Shown here piece after piece: positions 29,799-38,225 of a DNA stretch of 49,214 nucleotides (its first letter is position 1; each line of letters begins with the position of its first letter). The notes under the pieces are model-generated. The model was given only the letters and a program-made list of their open reading frames with translations. It did no database searches and was not told the origin of the DNA. The position numbers and the translations under genes are program-made. This DNA is from Timburyella sp030842085 (GTDB taxonomy: Bacteria > Bacillota > Clostridia > Oscillospirales > Acutalibacteraceae). Location: contig JAUUSE010000008.1 in assembly GCA_030842085.1 (NCBI GenBank), positions 1-49,214 on the forward strand, read 5' to 3'.

Positions 29799-31487
29799 AT
29801 GGCAAGAACAGCAAACCGGGGAACAAATCAGGCCGTTCCCCAAACATCTTATAATGTATTACGTTGGAGGCTGGGCGAGTATATCCGCCTTTCCAAAGAG
29901 GACGCGCAGAAAGCCAAAAAGGGCGACGACAGCAACAGCGTCGTCAATCAAGGGCGGCTGCTGGACGATTACTACAACCGGCATATCGATGAATTTGAAA
30001 GCGCGGAAAAGTATATCGACGACGGCTGCACCGGGACGGACACCGACCGGGAGGACTTCCAAAGACTGCTGGCCGATATTTACGCAAAGAAAATCAACTG
30101 CGTGATTGTCAAAGACCTGTCCCGCCTATCCAGAAACTACACCGACGCGGGGACGCTGATTGAAAATCTCTTTGTGCAGATGAATGTCCGGTTTATCAGT
30201 CTGGCAGAGAGCGTGGACAGCTACAAAAACCCGGACAGCGTTTCCAACATCATTGTGCCGATCACCAACGTCATGAACGATCAATACTGCTATCAGACAA
30301 GCAAGAAAATCCGGCAGGTGTTCGACTACAAAAAACGCAACGGGGAATTTATCGGTTCTTACGCTCCCTACGGCTATATCAAAGACCCGAATGACAAACA
30401 CGCGCTGCTTGTGGACGAAGAAGCCGCCGAAGTGGTAAAACAGATATTCTCCATGTTTGTCAGTGGGATGACCGTCCGGGCGATTGTCAATCATCTGAAC
30501 GACCACGGTGTAATGTGCCCGTCCCTATACAAGCAAAGCCAAGGGCTGAAATATCATTGTCCCAACGGACAGACGCGGCCGATGTGGAGCACGATTACTG
30601 TTTCAAGTATGCTGAAAAATCCCGTCTATGTAGGAGATATGGCACAGGGCCGCAATCGGGTGAAAAGCTACAAAATCCATAAGCTGGAGCCTGTACCGGA
30701 GGAGCAGTGGATTGTCGTGCAGAATACCCACGAGCCGATTATTGACCGCGAAACCTTTGCCAAGGCGAAAGACCTGCTCAAACGCGACACCCGCACCGCA
30801 CCCAAGCAAAAACAATTATATTTGTTCAGCGGTTTTCTTCGCTGTGCCGACTGCGGGCGGGCCATGTCCCGGATTGCCAGCAAGGACTTGTATGTGTACT
30901 ATCAATGCGGGACTTACAAAAGCCTGTCAAAAAAGGCTTGCACTATGCACTCGATAAAAAGTACCAAGCTGGAGGCGGCTACTCTGTACGCCATCCAGCA
31001 GCAGGTACACCTTGCGGTCAACTATTCCGCTATTATTGCCCAAATCAACGCGGCACCGCAGAAAAAAAGCCAGTCTGTGCGGCTGAATGAGCAGATCAAC
31101 GCAAAAGAAAAAGAGCTTGCCAGAATTATGCGGTACAAGCAAGCTCTTTATCAGGACTGGAAAGACGGAAACATTACCCATAACGATTACCGGCACATGG
31201 GCGCGGACTATGAACAACAAATTGAAACGGCTATGGCGGTAATCGACAGCTTGAAAGCGGAGCGGGACAAACTGGAAAACGGGATTGACGAGGAAAACCC
31301 ATTTTTGACCGCTTTCAAGAAGTACAAGAACATCGACAAGCTGACAAGGGAAATTCTCATTGAACTGGTTGATTATATCAAGGTGTATGAGGGCGGCGAC
31401 ATCAGTATCAAGTTTAAGTTTGCCGACGAACTGCGCCGTATCATGGAATATGTGGAAATCAACCGCGACTTGCAGCAGGCGGGATAA
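29799..31487 (+). CDS. Large serine recombinase (TnpX/TndX type)
   Basis: A 562-residue site-specific recombinase. The resolvase-type catalytic domain has Ser32 in YIRLSKED, then VNQGRLLDDY, DDGCTGTDTDR and VKDLSRLSRNY with the catalytic arginines. The recombinase domain follows (YGYIKDPN, VRAIVNHLN, TVSSMLKNPVYVGD), then a zinc ribbon CADCGRAMSR...CGTYKSLSKKACTMHSI, a coiled-coil insertion and a C-terminal DNA-binding tail. It should excise and integrate the element between short att sites. No frameshift or missing catalytic residue was seen, so the recombinase may be active even though transfer genes are gone. Confidence 0.96.
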   Translation: MARTANRGTNQAVPQTSYNVLRWRLGEYIRLSKEDAQKAKKGDDSNSVVNQGRLLDDYYNRHIDEFESAEKYIDDGCTGTDTDREDFQRLLADIYAKKINCVIVKDLSRLSRNYTDAGTLIENLFVQMNVRFISLAESVDSYKNPDSVSNIIVPITNVMNDQYCYQTSKKIRQVFDYKKRNGEFIGSYAPYGYIKDPNDKHALLVDEEAAEVVKQIFSMFVSGMTVRAIVNHLNDHGVMCPSLYKQSQGLKYHCPNGQTRPMWSTITVSSMLKNPVYVGDMAQGRNRVKSYKIHKLEPVPEEQWIVVQNTHEPIIDRETFAKAKDLLKRDTRTAPKQKQLYLFSGFLRCADCGRAMSRIASKDLYVYYQCGTYKSLSKKACTMHSIKSTKLEAATLYAIQQQVHLAVNYSAIIAQINAAPQKKSQSVRLNEQINAKEKELARIMRYKQALYQDWKDGNITHNDYRHMGADYEQQIETAMAVIDSLKAERDKLENGIDEENPFLTAFKKYKNIDKLTREILIELVDYIKVYEGGDISIKFKFADELRRIMEYVEINRDLQQAG

Positions 31488-31533
31488 TTCCCGCTTGTTG
31501 CTCCCACTATCGTTTGACGGTTTTCCTAATATG

Positions 31534-31562
31534 TATCACTCATATGCTGCTCAGTATAAAAA
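31534..31562. repeat. Candidate right element end (att)
   Basis: TATCACTCATAT (31534-31545) is the reverse complement of the left-end sequence 23631-23642; TATAAAAA at 31555-31562 repeats 23641-23648 directly and runs into the host terminator. Confidence 0.4.
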
Positions 31563-31592
31563 GCCTGCGGACAAAATATCCGCAGGCTTTTT
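31558..31592. terminator. Bidirectional intrinsic terminator
   Basis: Perfect 14-bp stem AAAAAGCCTGCGGA (31558-31571) with its complement at 31579-31592 around CAAAATA. It serves the amidase gene (minus) and also insulates the element from it. Confidence 0.9.
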
Positions 31593-31600
31593 ATTTTGCA

Positions 31601-34600
31601 TCATTGTATCGAATTAAAATATTTCACTATTCCATCCACCGTTGCCTGTGCAAGCGTTTCATTTGACGCATCGGTAATAAGCTTCTCATATTCGCTTGCC
31701 GTAGACACAAAGCCGTTTTCAGTGAGTATAGACGGACACTCCGTCACGCGGGTAACATAGTAAGGATAATATTTAACGCTCCTCATGGTTAAATGTCCGG
31801 TAGCACCCACGCTGTCAAATACGTTTTGCGCCAGCGGCATGGAGAACGGGTAAAAATAAAAATTCTCATATCCTTTAGCCGATGAGCTGGTAGCCGAGTT
31901 TCTGTGCACCGATACAAATATATCCGGGTCGGTATTTCGCGTTACCACATTTCTGCCTTCAAGCGAAAGATATGTATCACCCGTCCGCGTCATAATCACA
32001 TTTGCGCCAAGTGCTTTGAGCTTTTGCTCAATTTTCTGTGACATGATAAGGTTGAGCTGCGCCTCATGCAGATTGGCTATTGAGCCGGATGCACCTCCGT
32101 CAGAGCCGCCGTGGCCGGCGTCTATTACAATATTTACGCCGTTAAGCGAGCCGGCGCCGCCGGCGGTATTGACTTTAGCCGGATGCAGGAAAGAAAAGAC
32201 GAGCTGGCCGCTGCTGTTGTATTCTGCAGAATAGCCGTAAAATCCGCCGGGCTTTGAGAGATGCAGCCGCAGCGTATAATAACCGTTGTTGCTTATCCAC
32301 TCGGCGCTGGTAAACACCCTGCTGCCCGTTAAATCTATACTGCCCTGCGCCGTTGACGCATAGTAGAAATTGATATCTACATATGTATATGTAAGACTGC
32401 TTACGGCAAACTCCGGCCGGCCGTTTTCGTTGTTTGGATTGCTGTAGGACTGCGGCGAAAGCACAATGTCAAATGGGGATTTCCATGCAACGTCGAAAGT
32501 TATTTCGCTCCTTTTCTCTTGAATGTTTACCTTAGACGCCGTTACCGTATTGCTCTCCGGCAGCGTGCCCTTGTACACCTTTACAACATCGCCCTGATTG
32601 CTGCTTTTAGTATACACGCGCTTGCCATACCTCATCTGTCTATAATGCAGCGCAGATGAGCCGGGATTCATAGCGACTATTTCCGTCTCGCCGCAATAGT
32701 CAAGCGTGCCCTTGGGAAGCGGGAAATTATCTGCACGCGAATAATCGTCGGCAGTGCCGCCTCTAAAAGTTTCGGCTTGATCCGTTACCACCTCTGCTAT
32801 ATATTGATTTCCAACCGTCACATAAGGCGGAGTACCAGAGCCCTGAGAGGAAGACGGCTGCTGCGGCAATGCATTGACAGTTATTCTGCCGCCGGTAACC
32901 TTATCGCTGATGCCTTTATAAGTGGCCTTAAATACCACCTTTCCTAAATCCTGCGCCGAGGTTTTCCCCTCAGGCAGAGTAACCTGGCCGGTGTATACAG
33001 TGTAGCTTGATTCTATATTCTGATTTTCCTCGTCTACCTGTTGCTGTTGTTTATTTAGGTTTATAGTATCGCCGTTGAAAGTCGCCGTTACCGATGCGCC
33101 GTCAAGCGCAGATACGCCGAATGAAATGGTCGTGCCGCCGTCAAAGCTCATGTCGCTGCTTGGGGAGACATCTTTTATCACCACAACCAAATAGTTCACT
33201 TTATATGTAACGCTTTTGCCCTTGTGCTCAAAGGTAAATTTATTTTCTCCGAGCGAAAGATTTATTTCTAAAGAAAAATAGCCGTTTTCCGTGCGCTCTA
33301 CATTATTCCCGTTAAGTGTGAGCGGAAAGTTCGGGTCGGATGAGCCTATTATATTTATCTTATTCTCATATGTGGTTATGCTCGTTTTTTTAGGCGAAGT
33401 AATTACAAGCTCATTCATTATATAATCGCTGTTGATTGTGCCCTTTAAATAGCCCGTCAAAGCGTTTGTGCTGCCCGATGTGTCCGACGTCAGCCATGAT
33501 ATTGAGTTAAAAAAGCTTCCGTTGACATTCATGCTGCTAAGCGCCATTGCCTGTTTTGTAAGCTGGTCCGGACTTTTCCAGCCGGGCGCCCCGCTGCCCG
33601 CCTTGTGCGCGGCATGAGATATATAAACATCAACGCCGCTGTCGTTTAGCGCAGACACCCACCACTGTGCTATGCTGTCAAACGACGGCGTGCCCTCTGT
33701 TGATTCACCATTGTCAATTATAACAAAATTAAAAAGCCCGTCCTTAAGCCAGCCTAAAGTGTCGGCGTTATTGTCAGTATATGCCTCCGGCAGATAAGTC
33801 TCAGACGGATAGCCACCCTCTGCATGCCCTGCTTCTGCCCAAATTGAGCTTGCATAAAGTCCTAAATACATACTGCTCTTTGCCCGGCGAACCGATTTTA
33901 CAACACTTAAAACAGCATCGCTTATACATTCGTTCTTATATTTTTCAAAGCCCATGCCGCCGCCGTGCAGAAGATAATCATTATACGCCCTTTCCTTATC
34001 TATCAAAGTATAGTCCGAAAGCATAAGCCCGTCCAGCTCATATGCGCATAAGTCCTTAACAGCGCTGCACATGATATCAACATGCGATTTATTAAACATG
34101 TCAAGCCCGCCGTCAGAGAGCGAGTTGAGATTTATATTGCCGTAAATTAGCAGTCCGCGCTGCTTGGCGCCGTCTATAATATATTGCAAAAGGTCTCCGT
34201 TTTCCGAATAATACTGCTGTGCAGCGCTTGTTTTATATATCACTTTTGAGCCTTGATTAACCTGTACAATCACCGTATTAAATCCATATTCCACCATTTT
34301 GTCAAGGCAGGAGTTTATAGCAGCTGTCTGCGTTTCATATGCGTCGGCTTCGCTTTTAAGATAATCAGCGCCCGGCACAAGCCATGCACCCTTTGCTGAG
34401 TGCAGCTCGGTACCCGGCATCGCGTTTATATCGGGCAAAATTCCGGCGTCTACGGCGTTTACATTTTCTATGTCAGGCGTTGTGCCGACGCCCGTTTCCA
34501 CTGCCGAAGATTCCCCGGCAACGTAGTCTTTAATGCCAAACATATTGTTTGAATAGGCCGACATACAGAACGCTGCCGACAAAATCAGCACTGTAAGTAT

Positions 34601-34672
34601 AACCGACAATGCTATTTTAACAGCACGTCCCTTTCCGTTATCTTCATCATGTCTTTCCTGTAATTTCTGCAT
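31601..34672 (-). CDS. Exported GHL10-like / Amidase_3 cell-wall protein (1023 residues)
   Basis: An N-terminal anchor (about 18-42) is followed by a Pro-poor spacer and a TIM-barrel domain of the family-10 glycosyl-hydrolase-like type (about 90-430; GAWLVPGADYL, GFNTVIVQVNQGS, YELDGLMLSDY, YISHAAHKAGSG). A central beta-rich region (430-840) contains Ig-like repeats. The C-terminus (849-1023) is a zinc N-acetylmuramoyl-L-alanine amidase: His854 in DAGHGG, Glu870 in LHEAQL, His923 in VSVHRN and Glu985 in LTENGF. It should cut the stem peptide from glycan at the cell surface. The combination of two hydrolase-type domains and the neighbouring GHL10 gene suggest a joint role in wall remodelling or sporulation. 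Confidence 0.88.
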   Translation of the reverse strand: MQKLQERHDEDNGKGRAVKIALSVILTVLILSAAFCMSAYSNNMFGIKDYVAGESSAVETGVGTTPDIENVNAVDAGILPDINAMPGTELHSAKGAWLVPGADYLKSEADAYETQTAAINSCLDKMVEYGFNTVIVQVNQGSKVIYKTSAAQQYYSENGDLLQYIIDGAKQRGLLIYGNINLNSLSDGGLDMFNKSHVDIMCSAVKDLCAYELDGLMLSDYTLIDKERAYNDYLLHGGGMGFEKYKNECISDAVLSVVKSVRRAKSSMYLGLYASSIWAEAGHAEGGYPSETYLPEAYTDNNADTLGWLKDGLFNFVIIDNGESTEGTPSFDSIAQWWVSALNDSGVDVYISHAAHKAGSGAPGWKSPDQLTKQAMALSSMNVNGSFFNSISWLTSDTSGSTNALTGYLKGTINSDYIMNELVITSPKKTSITTYENKINIIGSSDPNFPLTLNGNNVERTENGYFSLEINLSLGENKFTFEHKGKSVTYKVNYLVVVIKDVSPSSDMSFDGGTTISFGVSALDGASVTATFNGDTINLNKQQQQVDEENQNIESSYTVYTGQVTLPEGKTSAQDLGKVVFKATYKGISDKVTGGRITVNALPQQPSSSQGSGTPPYVTVGNQYIAEVVTDQAETFRGGTADDYSRADNFPLPKGTLDYCGETEIVAMNPGSSALHYRQMRYGKRVYTKSSNQGDVVKVYKGTLPESNTVTASKVNIQEKRSEITFDVAWKSPFDIVLSPQSYSNPNNENGRPEFAVSSLTYTYVDINFYYASTAQGSIDLTGSRVFTSAEWISNNGYYTLRLHLSKPGGFYGYSAEYNSSGQLVFSFLHPAKVNTAGGAGSLNGVNIVIDAGHGGSDGGASGSIANLHEAQLNLIMSQKIEQKLKALGANVIMTRTGDTYLSLEGRNVVTRNTDPDIFVSVHRNSATSSSAKGYENFYFYPFSMPLAQNVFDSVGATGHLTMRSVKYYPYYVTRVTECPSILTENGFVSTASEYEKLITDASNETLAQATVDGIVKYFNSIQ

Positions 34673-34759
34673 TTCTATCCCTCAGCCGAACAGTTTATTT
34701 TTATATTATTTCCTGAATAATTAAAGCATATACCGCCGCATATAAGGCCAAAAACTGCT

Positions 34760-36292
34760 TTATTTAAAAAGCAGCGTATAATTCTCCCGCTCTTTAGCGC
34801 AGCATTCATCATTGCTTACAACATAATTGTAGGAAAATAAAATTATACCGCTGCAGTTGTTCTTTGTGCGCGAATATTCTATCTGCCGCTTAATTATATC
34901 ATTATTCTTTATCCATTCGTCAGAGCCGGCGTCCACCGTACCCGATTTATAGACGGCAAGGCCGAAATAAAGCTTTAACCCGTTGTGCATTTTCAAATTT
35001 GACCATGTGTCGGCTATGTTGTTAAACCTGAACTGCGCGTTCGGATATTCAAAGCCCCAGTAAAGCTGCGGACATATGTAGTCTATATATCCTGCCCGGC
35101 TCATCCACAGCTCGACGTCGGCATATAGGCTGTTGTAGCAATTAGATATGTTGCCGGCTGGGCTTATGCCAAAAATCATATTTGAATTTATGTTTTTTAC
35201 CGCCTGATATACGCCGCTGACTAAAGTATTAACCTGTGCACGCCTCCAATCGGCAAGAGGCAAAGTACCGCCGGAAGAAGCATATCTTGCATAGGCTGCT
35301 GTGTCAAACGATGCATCGGTAGTAGGATAAAAATAATCGTCAAAATGCACGCCGTCCACATTATAATTCTGCACTATCTCGCGTATGCCGTCTATTATAA
35401 GGCGACGAACCTCCGGTATTGCGGGATTATAGTAAATTCCACCCTTGCATTTTACCGCCCAGTCATCATTTGATGTATCCGCATCCGTCAGCCACTGGCG
35501 CGCTTTATTGTTCTCAGCAAGCGTCATTGGGTCGTCGCTTGCCGACGATACCCTGTAAGGATTTATCCATGCCTGTATCTTAAGTCCTAAACTATGTGCG
35601 GTCTCTACCATATAAGCCAGCGGGTCCCAGCCCGGGTCAACGCCCTGGGTCCCAGTTATGTATGAACTGTAAGGGAAATAGCTCGATTTATAATAAGCGT
35701 CCCCGTGCGAACGTGCGTGTACTATTACCGTATTAAAGCCTAAGTCTTTGGCATTAGCAAACATTGACTGTACCTTTTGCTTTGACTGCTCAGCATTAAG
35801 GCCAGTAAAATTAAGCTCAAGGTACGAAATCCACACAGCGCGCATTTCACCGGCATCATCTGCTGGGACGTCCGGCGCCGGTGTAGAATCAGAGCCTGTA
35901 TCTTGAGGCTCAGACGCTGTCGGAGCCTCGTTGCCCTGTGTGGGCTGTGAAGCAACTGACGGCAGCGACGGAGTCTGAGCGGAAGATACTGCGGCCGTGC
36001 CGGCTGTACTCGGATAATAAGGGAGTCCGCCGGAAAGCGTCGAACCAACATCAGAACTGCTCTCTGTTATATCAGACGTCGGTTCGCTTGAGGAAGATAA
36101 CACTTCGGATGAGCCAGTATCGGACGAAGAAAGCGCACTTGATAGCAGCATACTGCCGGCGCTTGTACTCACTGCCTGGGAGCTATAAGACTCATCACTT
36201 TCAAAAAACACCCGAAAGCAGCCGTAAACCGCAGCGGCAAGCATCAGAATTATTGCTATTGCTATCGCCACATATTTCTTCAATATATTCAC
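34760..36292 (-). CDS. Exported family-10 glycosylhydrolase-like protein (GHL10, YngK-like)
   Basis: A 510-residue protein with an N-terminal membrane/signal segment (about 7-27), a Ser/Thr/Pro-rich linker (35-145) and a GHL10 barrel starting at MRAVWISYLELNFTG. Motifs VIVHARSHGDAYY, LGLKIQAWINPYRV, VDGVHFDDYFYPT, GISPAGNISN and DYICPQLYWGFE are characteristic, with the DD pair in HFDDYF and E/D candidates as the catalytic acids. It is presumably a surface glycan hydrolase, perhaps on peptidoglycan. It lies 87 bp upstream of the amidase gene, in the same orientation, and carries a domain related to that protein's N-terminal half. Confidence 0.87.
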   Translation of the reverse strand: MNILKKYVAIAIAIILMLAAAVYGCFRVFFESDESYSSQAVSTSAGSMLLSSALSSSDTGSSEVLSSSSEPTSDITESSSDVGSTLSGGLPYYPSTAGTAAVSSAQTPSLPSVASQPTQGNEAPTASEPQDTGSDSTPAPDVPADDAGEMRAVWISYLELNFTGLNAEQSKQKVQSMFANAKDLGFNTVIVHARSHGDAYYKSSYFPYSSYITGTQGVDPGWDPLAYMVETAHSLGLKIQAWINPYRVSSASDDPMTLAENNKARQWLTDADTSNDDWAVKCKGGIYYNPAIPEVRRLIIDGIREIVQNYNVDGVHFDDYFYPTTDASFDTAAYARYASSGGTLPLADWRRAQVNTLVSGVYQAVKNINSNMIFGISPAGNISNCYNSLYADVELWMSRAGYIDYICPQLYWGFEYPNAQFRFNNIADTWSNLKMHNGLKLYFGLAVYKSGTVDAGSDEWIKNNDIIKRQIEYSRTKNNCSGIILFSYNYVVSNDECCAKERENYTLLFK

Positions 36293-36954
36293 CCAATCTC
36301 AAATATATTTTACTTTCTGATAATTTTGTATAATCGCAAAACAGCATAGCAATCAAACCGCCTATGCTCAAATATCTTCAAATCATATTATCAGCCCTAA
36401 TGCCTAACTGTCTGCGAGCAGTACCAAAAAATTAAAAGCTTAAAATTTTTTTTAATAAAAGCAATTATATATTAAAAAATAAATTAATATATAGCCCGCT
36501 TATAATGCTTAATCGCCTAAATTTGGGACAAATTCTTAGTTATTTTTTATTTTACAACCTTTTACTTGTCAGGTCAACATAAAATGGCATTTTTATTATC
36601 AAAATATTAATATACCTAAATTGCTTATTATATATATATTACATTTGATAACTGTAGATTACTTTTATTTATACTAAATACTGATAACCAATTATTATTC
36701 CAACTACACTGTGTTTGATATTTATTAATGCTACAGTCAAATTCTGAATATATCTTTGAATAATATAAACTGCGCCAAATGAATGGCAAATAAAAAGCTC
36801 TAAAAGTTCTATATGAACATTATATATCTTAATATATCTTAGCAAACATATTGACGATTGAAATAGGAGCAGAATTAAAAGCATATGCATGCTTTAATTA
36901 CTTTCTTGTTATATGCCATGCCATTTAATAAGCAGAGCTTTTCTCACTGCAGTA
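36293..36954. other. AT-rich intergenic stretch
   Basis: About 660 bp of very AT-rich DNA between the GHL10 gene and the LysR gene, both on the minus strand. Promoters for the GHL10 gene presumably lie in its first 100 bp. No gene, RNA or strong repeat could be supported; a minus-strand frame at 36669-36890 has no ribosome-binding site or recognisable domain. Confidence 0.5.
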
Positions 36955-37842
36955 TTATTTTCCGGCTTTATATAATTGTTTTTTCAATTCATCTAACAAC
37001 AGCTCAGCTATGGGAGTAAATACCTGATACTTTTTCCAAATAACAAACATCTTAGTTTCCAAAAGCGGCTCTAAAGGGCGAAAACACAATTCACTGTCAG
37101 AGCCAGTATCCACAAGATGGTCAAAAGATAGCATATATCCAAGCCCCTCTTTTACAAAAACAGAACCATTATAAGCAAGGTTCACTGTGCCGGAAAGATT
37201 AAGCATATCCGCTTTTTCGCCGCACCATCTCGTAATATCAAATTTCATTCCCTGCTCCGAACAAATTAGTTCAAGCCCTGCCAAGTCCTCAAAACGTATG
37301 CTCGCTTTTTTTGCAAGGACATCGTCTTTTTTCATCACGAGTCCCCATGTGTTCGCTTCCGGTATTTCTAAATAGTTATACTTAGAAAGATTTGGCGGCT
37401 CTACAATCACGGCAAGGTCAATCAGGCCCCTGTCTAACCGTTCCGCCACCTGCTCAGTATTTCCGCTTGTGAGATGATAGCGAAATAAAGGATATTTTTC
37501 CTTAAATACCTTTATTGTCTGCGCAAGGTATTTAATTTGATGAGATTCTGCACAACCTATGTGCACCTCACCGCCGGTAATATTGTCAAGCGCTTTGAAC
37601 TCATCGGCCGTTTTGTCCACCATATCCAGAATATCCTCCGCCCGTTTTCGGAGAAGCATTCCCTCGTCCGTTAAACTGAGGCTTGTGCTGCCACGACGAA
37701 AGAGCTTTTTTCCAAGCTCCTGTTCTAAATCCTTCATCTGCTTTGACAGAGTGGGCTGTGAAACATGAAGCGTCTCTGCGGCACGCGACATATTTCCGGC
37801 TCTTGCTATTTCTAAAAAATAACGCAAAAGGCGAATTTCCAT
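36955..37842 (-). CDS. LysR-family transcriptional regulator
   Basis: A 295-residue regulator: N-terminal winged helix (MEIRLLRYFLEIARAGNMSRAAETLHVSQPTLSKQM) and a periplasmic-binding-like effector domain starting at VHIGCAESHQIKYLAQT. AAGGAG lies before ATG 37842. It is divergent from the dehydrogenase/reductase operon at 37980; an inverted repeat with T-N11-A geometry in between overlaps its own -35, so it probably represses itself and activates the operon. The inducer cannot be read from the sequence. Confidence 0.94.
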   Translation of the reverse strand: MEIRLLRYFLEIARAGNMSRAAETLHVSQPTLSKQMKDLEQELGKKLFRRGSTSLSLTDEGMLLRKRAEDILDMVDKTADEFKALDNITGGEVHIGCAESHQIKYLAQTIKVFKEKYPLFRYHLTSGNTEQVAERLDRGLIDLAVIVEPPNLSKYNYLEIPEANTWGLVMKKDDVLAKKASIRFEDLAGLELICSEQGMKFDITRWCGEKADMLNLSGTVNLAYNGSVFVKEGLGYMLSFDHLVDTGSDSELCFRPLEPLLETKMFVIWKKYQVFTPIAELLLDELKKQLYKAGK

Positions 37843-37872
37843 TTATTGTTTCTCCTTAATTTTGATGTAATT

Positions 37873-37956
37873 AGTATAATCAGGGCGGTTATTCCTGTCA
37901 AGAATAACATGATATAAAATATAAGTATTAGACATATCAAAATATGCATCTATAAT
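37873..37956. promoter_or_regulatory. Divergent LysR promoter region
   Basis: Minus: TTGACA (37896-37901), 17 bp, TATACT (37873-37878). Plus: TTAGAC (37928-37933), 17 bp, TATAAT (37951-37956). GTTATTC and GAATAAC (37888-37908, 7-bp spacer, containing ATTC-N7-GAAT) form a LysR-type box covering the regulator's -35 and lying about 20-40 bp upstream of the operon's -35. Confidence 0.75.
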
Positions 37957-37979
37957 AAAAATAAAGGAGGTGCAAAAGA

Positions 37980-38225
37980 ATGGCGGAAGCATCTGATACA
38001 TTTAGTATCGCCTACCAAAACTTAAAAGACGCCGGCTGCGATGAGCAGACTATTGAGAAATGCATGGAGCTTATAAAAAGGAAAAATTATCGTGGGTTGC
38101 TGCCCATTATTTCGGACTATCGGAAATCATTGCTTAACACAGTACGTCTTGGACAGAAGCAAATTGACTGCCTTGATTATCTGATTTACAAAATTCAAAA
38201 AGAAAACACTTGGGAGGAATTATAA
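37980..38225 (+). CDS. Small helical protein of unknown function
   Basis: An 81-residue, largely helical soluble protein: FSIAYQNLKDAGCDEQTIEKCMELIKRKNYRG, then LLPIISDYRKSLLNTVRLGQ and QIDCLDYLIYKIQKE. Three cysteines are present; no known motif. It has an AAAGGAGG ribosome-binding site and its stop TAA shares one base with the ATG of the alcohol dehydrogenase (TAATG), so the two are translationally coupled. First gene of the operon under the LysR regulator. It could be an accessory or regulatory protein of the oxidoreductase operon; nothing more can be said. Confidence 0.75.
   Translation: MAEASDTFSIAYQNLKDAGCDEQTIEKCMELIKRKNYRGLLPIISDYRKSLLNTVRLGQKQIDCLDYLIYKIQKENTWEEL

Larger units (their letters stand above)
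23620..31557 (+). mobile_element. Integrated element with large serine recombinase, about 8 kb, no conjugation genes
   Basis: Bounded on the left by the region around 23631 and on the right by about 31545, just before the host terminator at 31558. Contents in order: structured DNA, DUF7768, PIN/ImmA toxin-antitoxin pair, an interrupted Xre gene, HxlR/monooxygenase pair, sigma-like factor, DUF6870 and the recombinase at the right end. The sigma-DUF6870-recombinase order is typical of clostridial integrative conjugative elements, but relaxase, coupling protein, VirB4-like ATPase and replication genes are absent. It is either a deletion derivative of such an element or a small integrative element. 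Exact ends are inferred, not proven. Confidence 0.75.

Noticed and set aside
23620..31557. Calling the element a complete conjugative element
   Set aside because: No relaxase, coupling protein, VirB4-like ATPase or replication gene is present.
36669..36890. Minus-strand frame in the AT-rich gap
   Set aside because: Biased composition and no translation signal or recognised domain.
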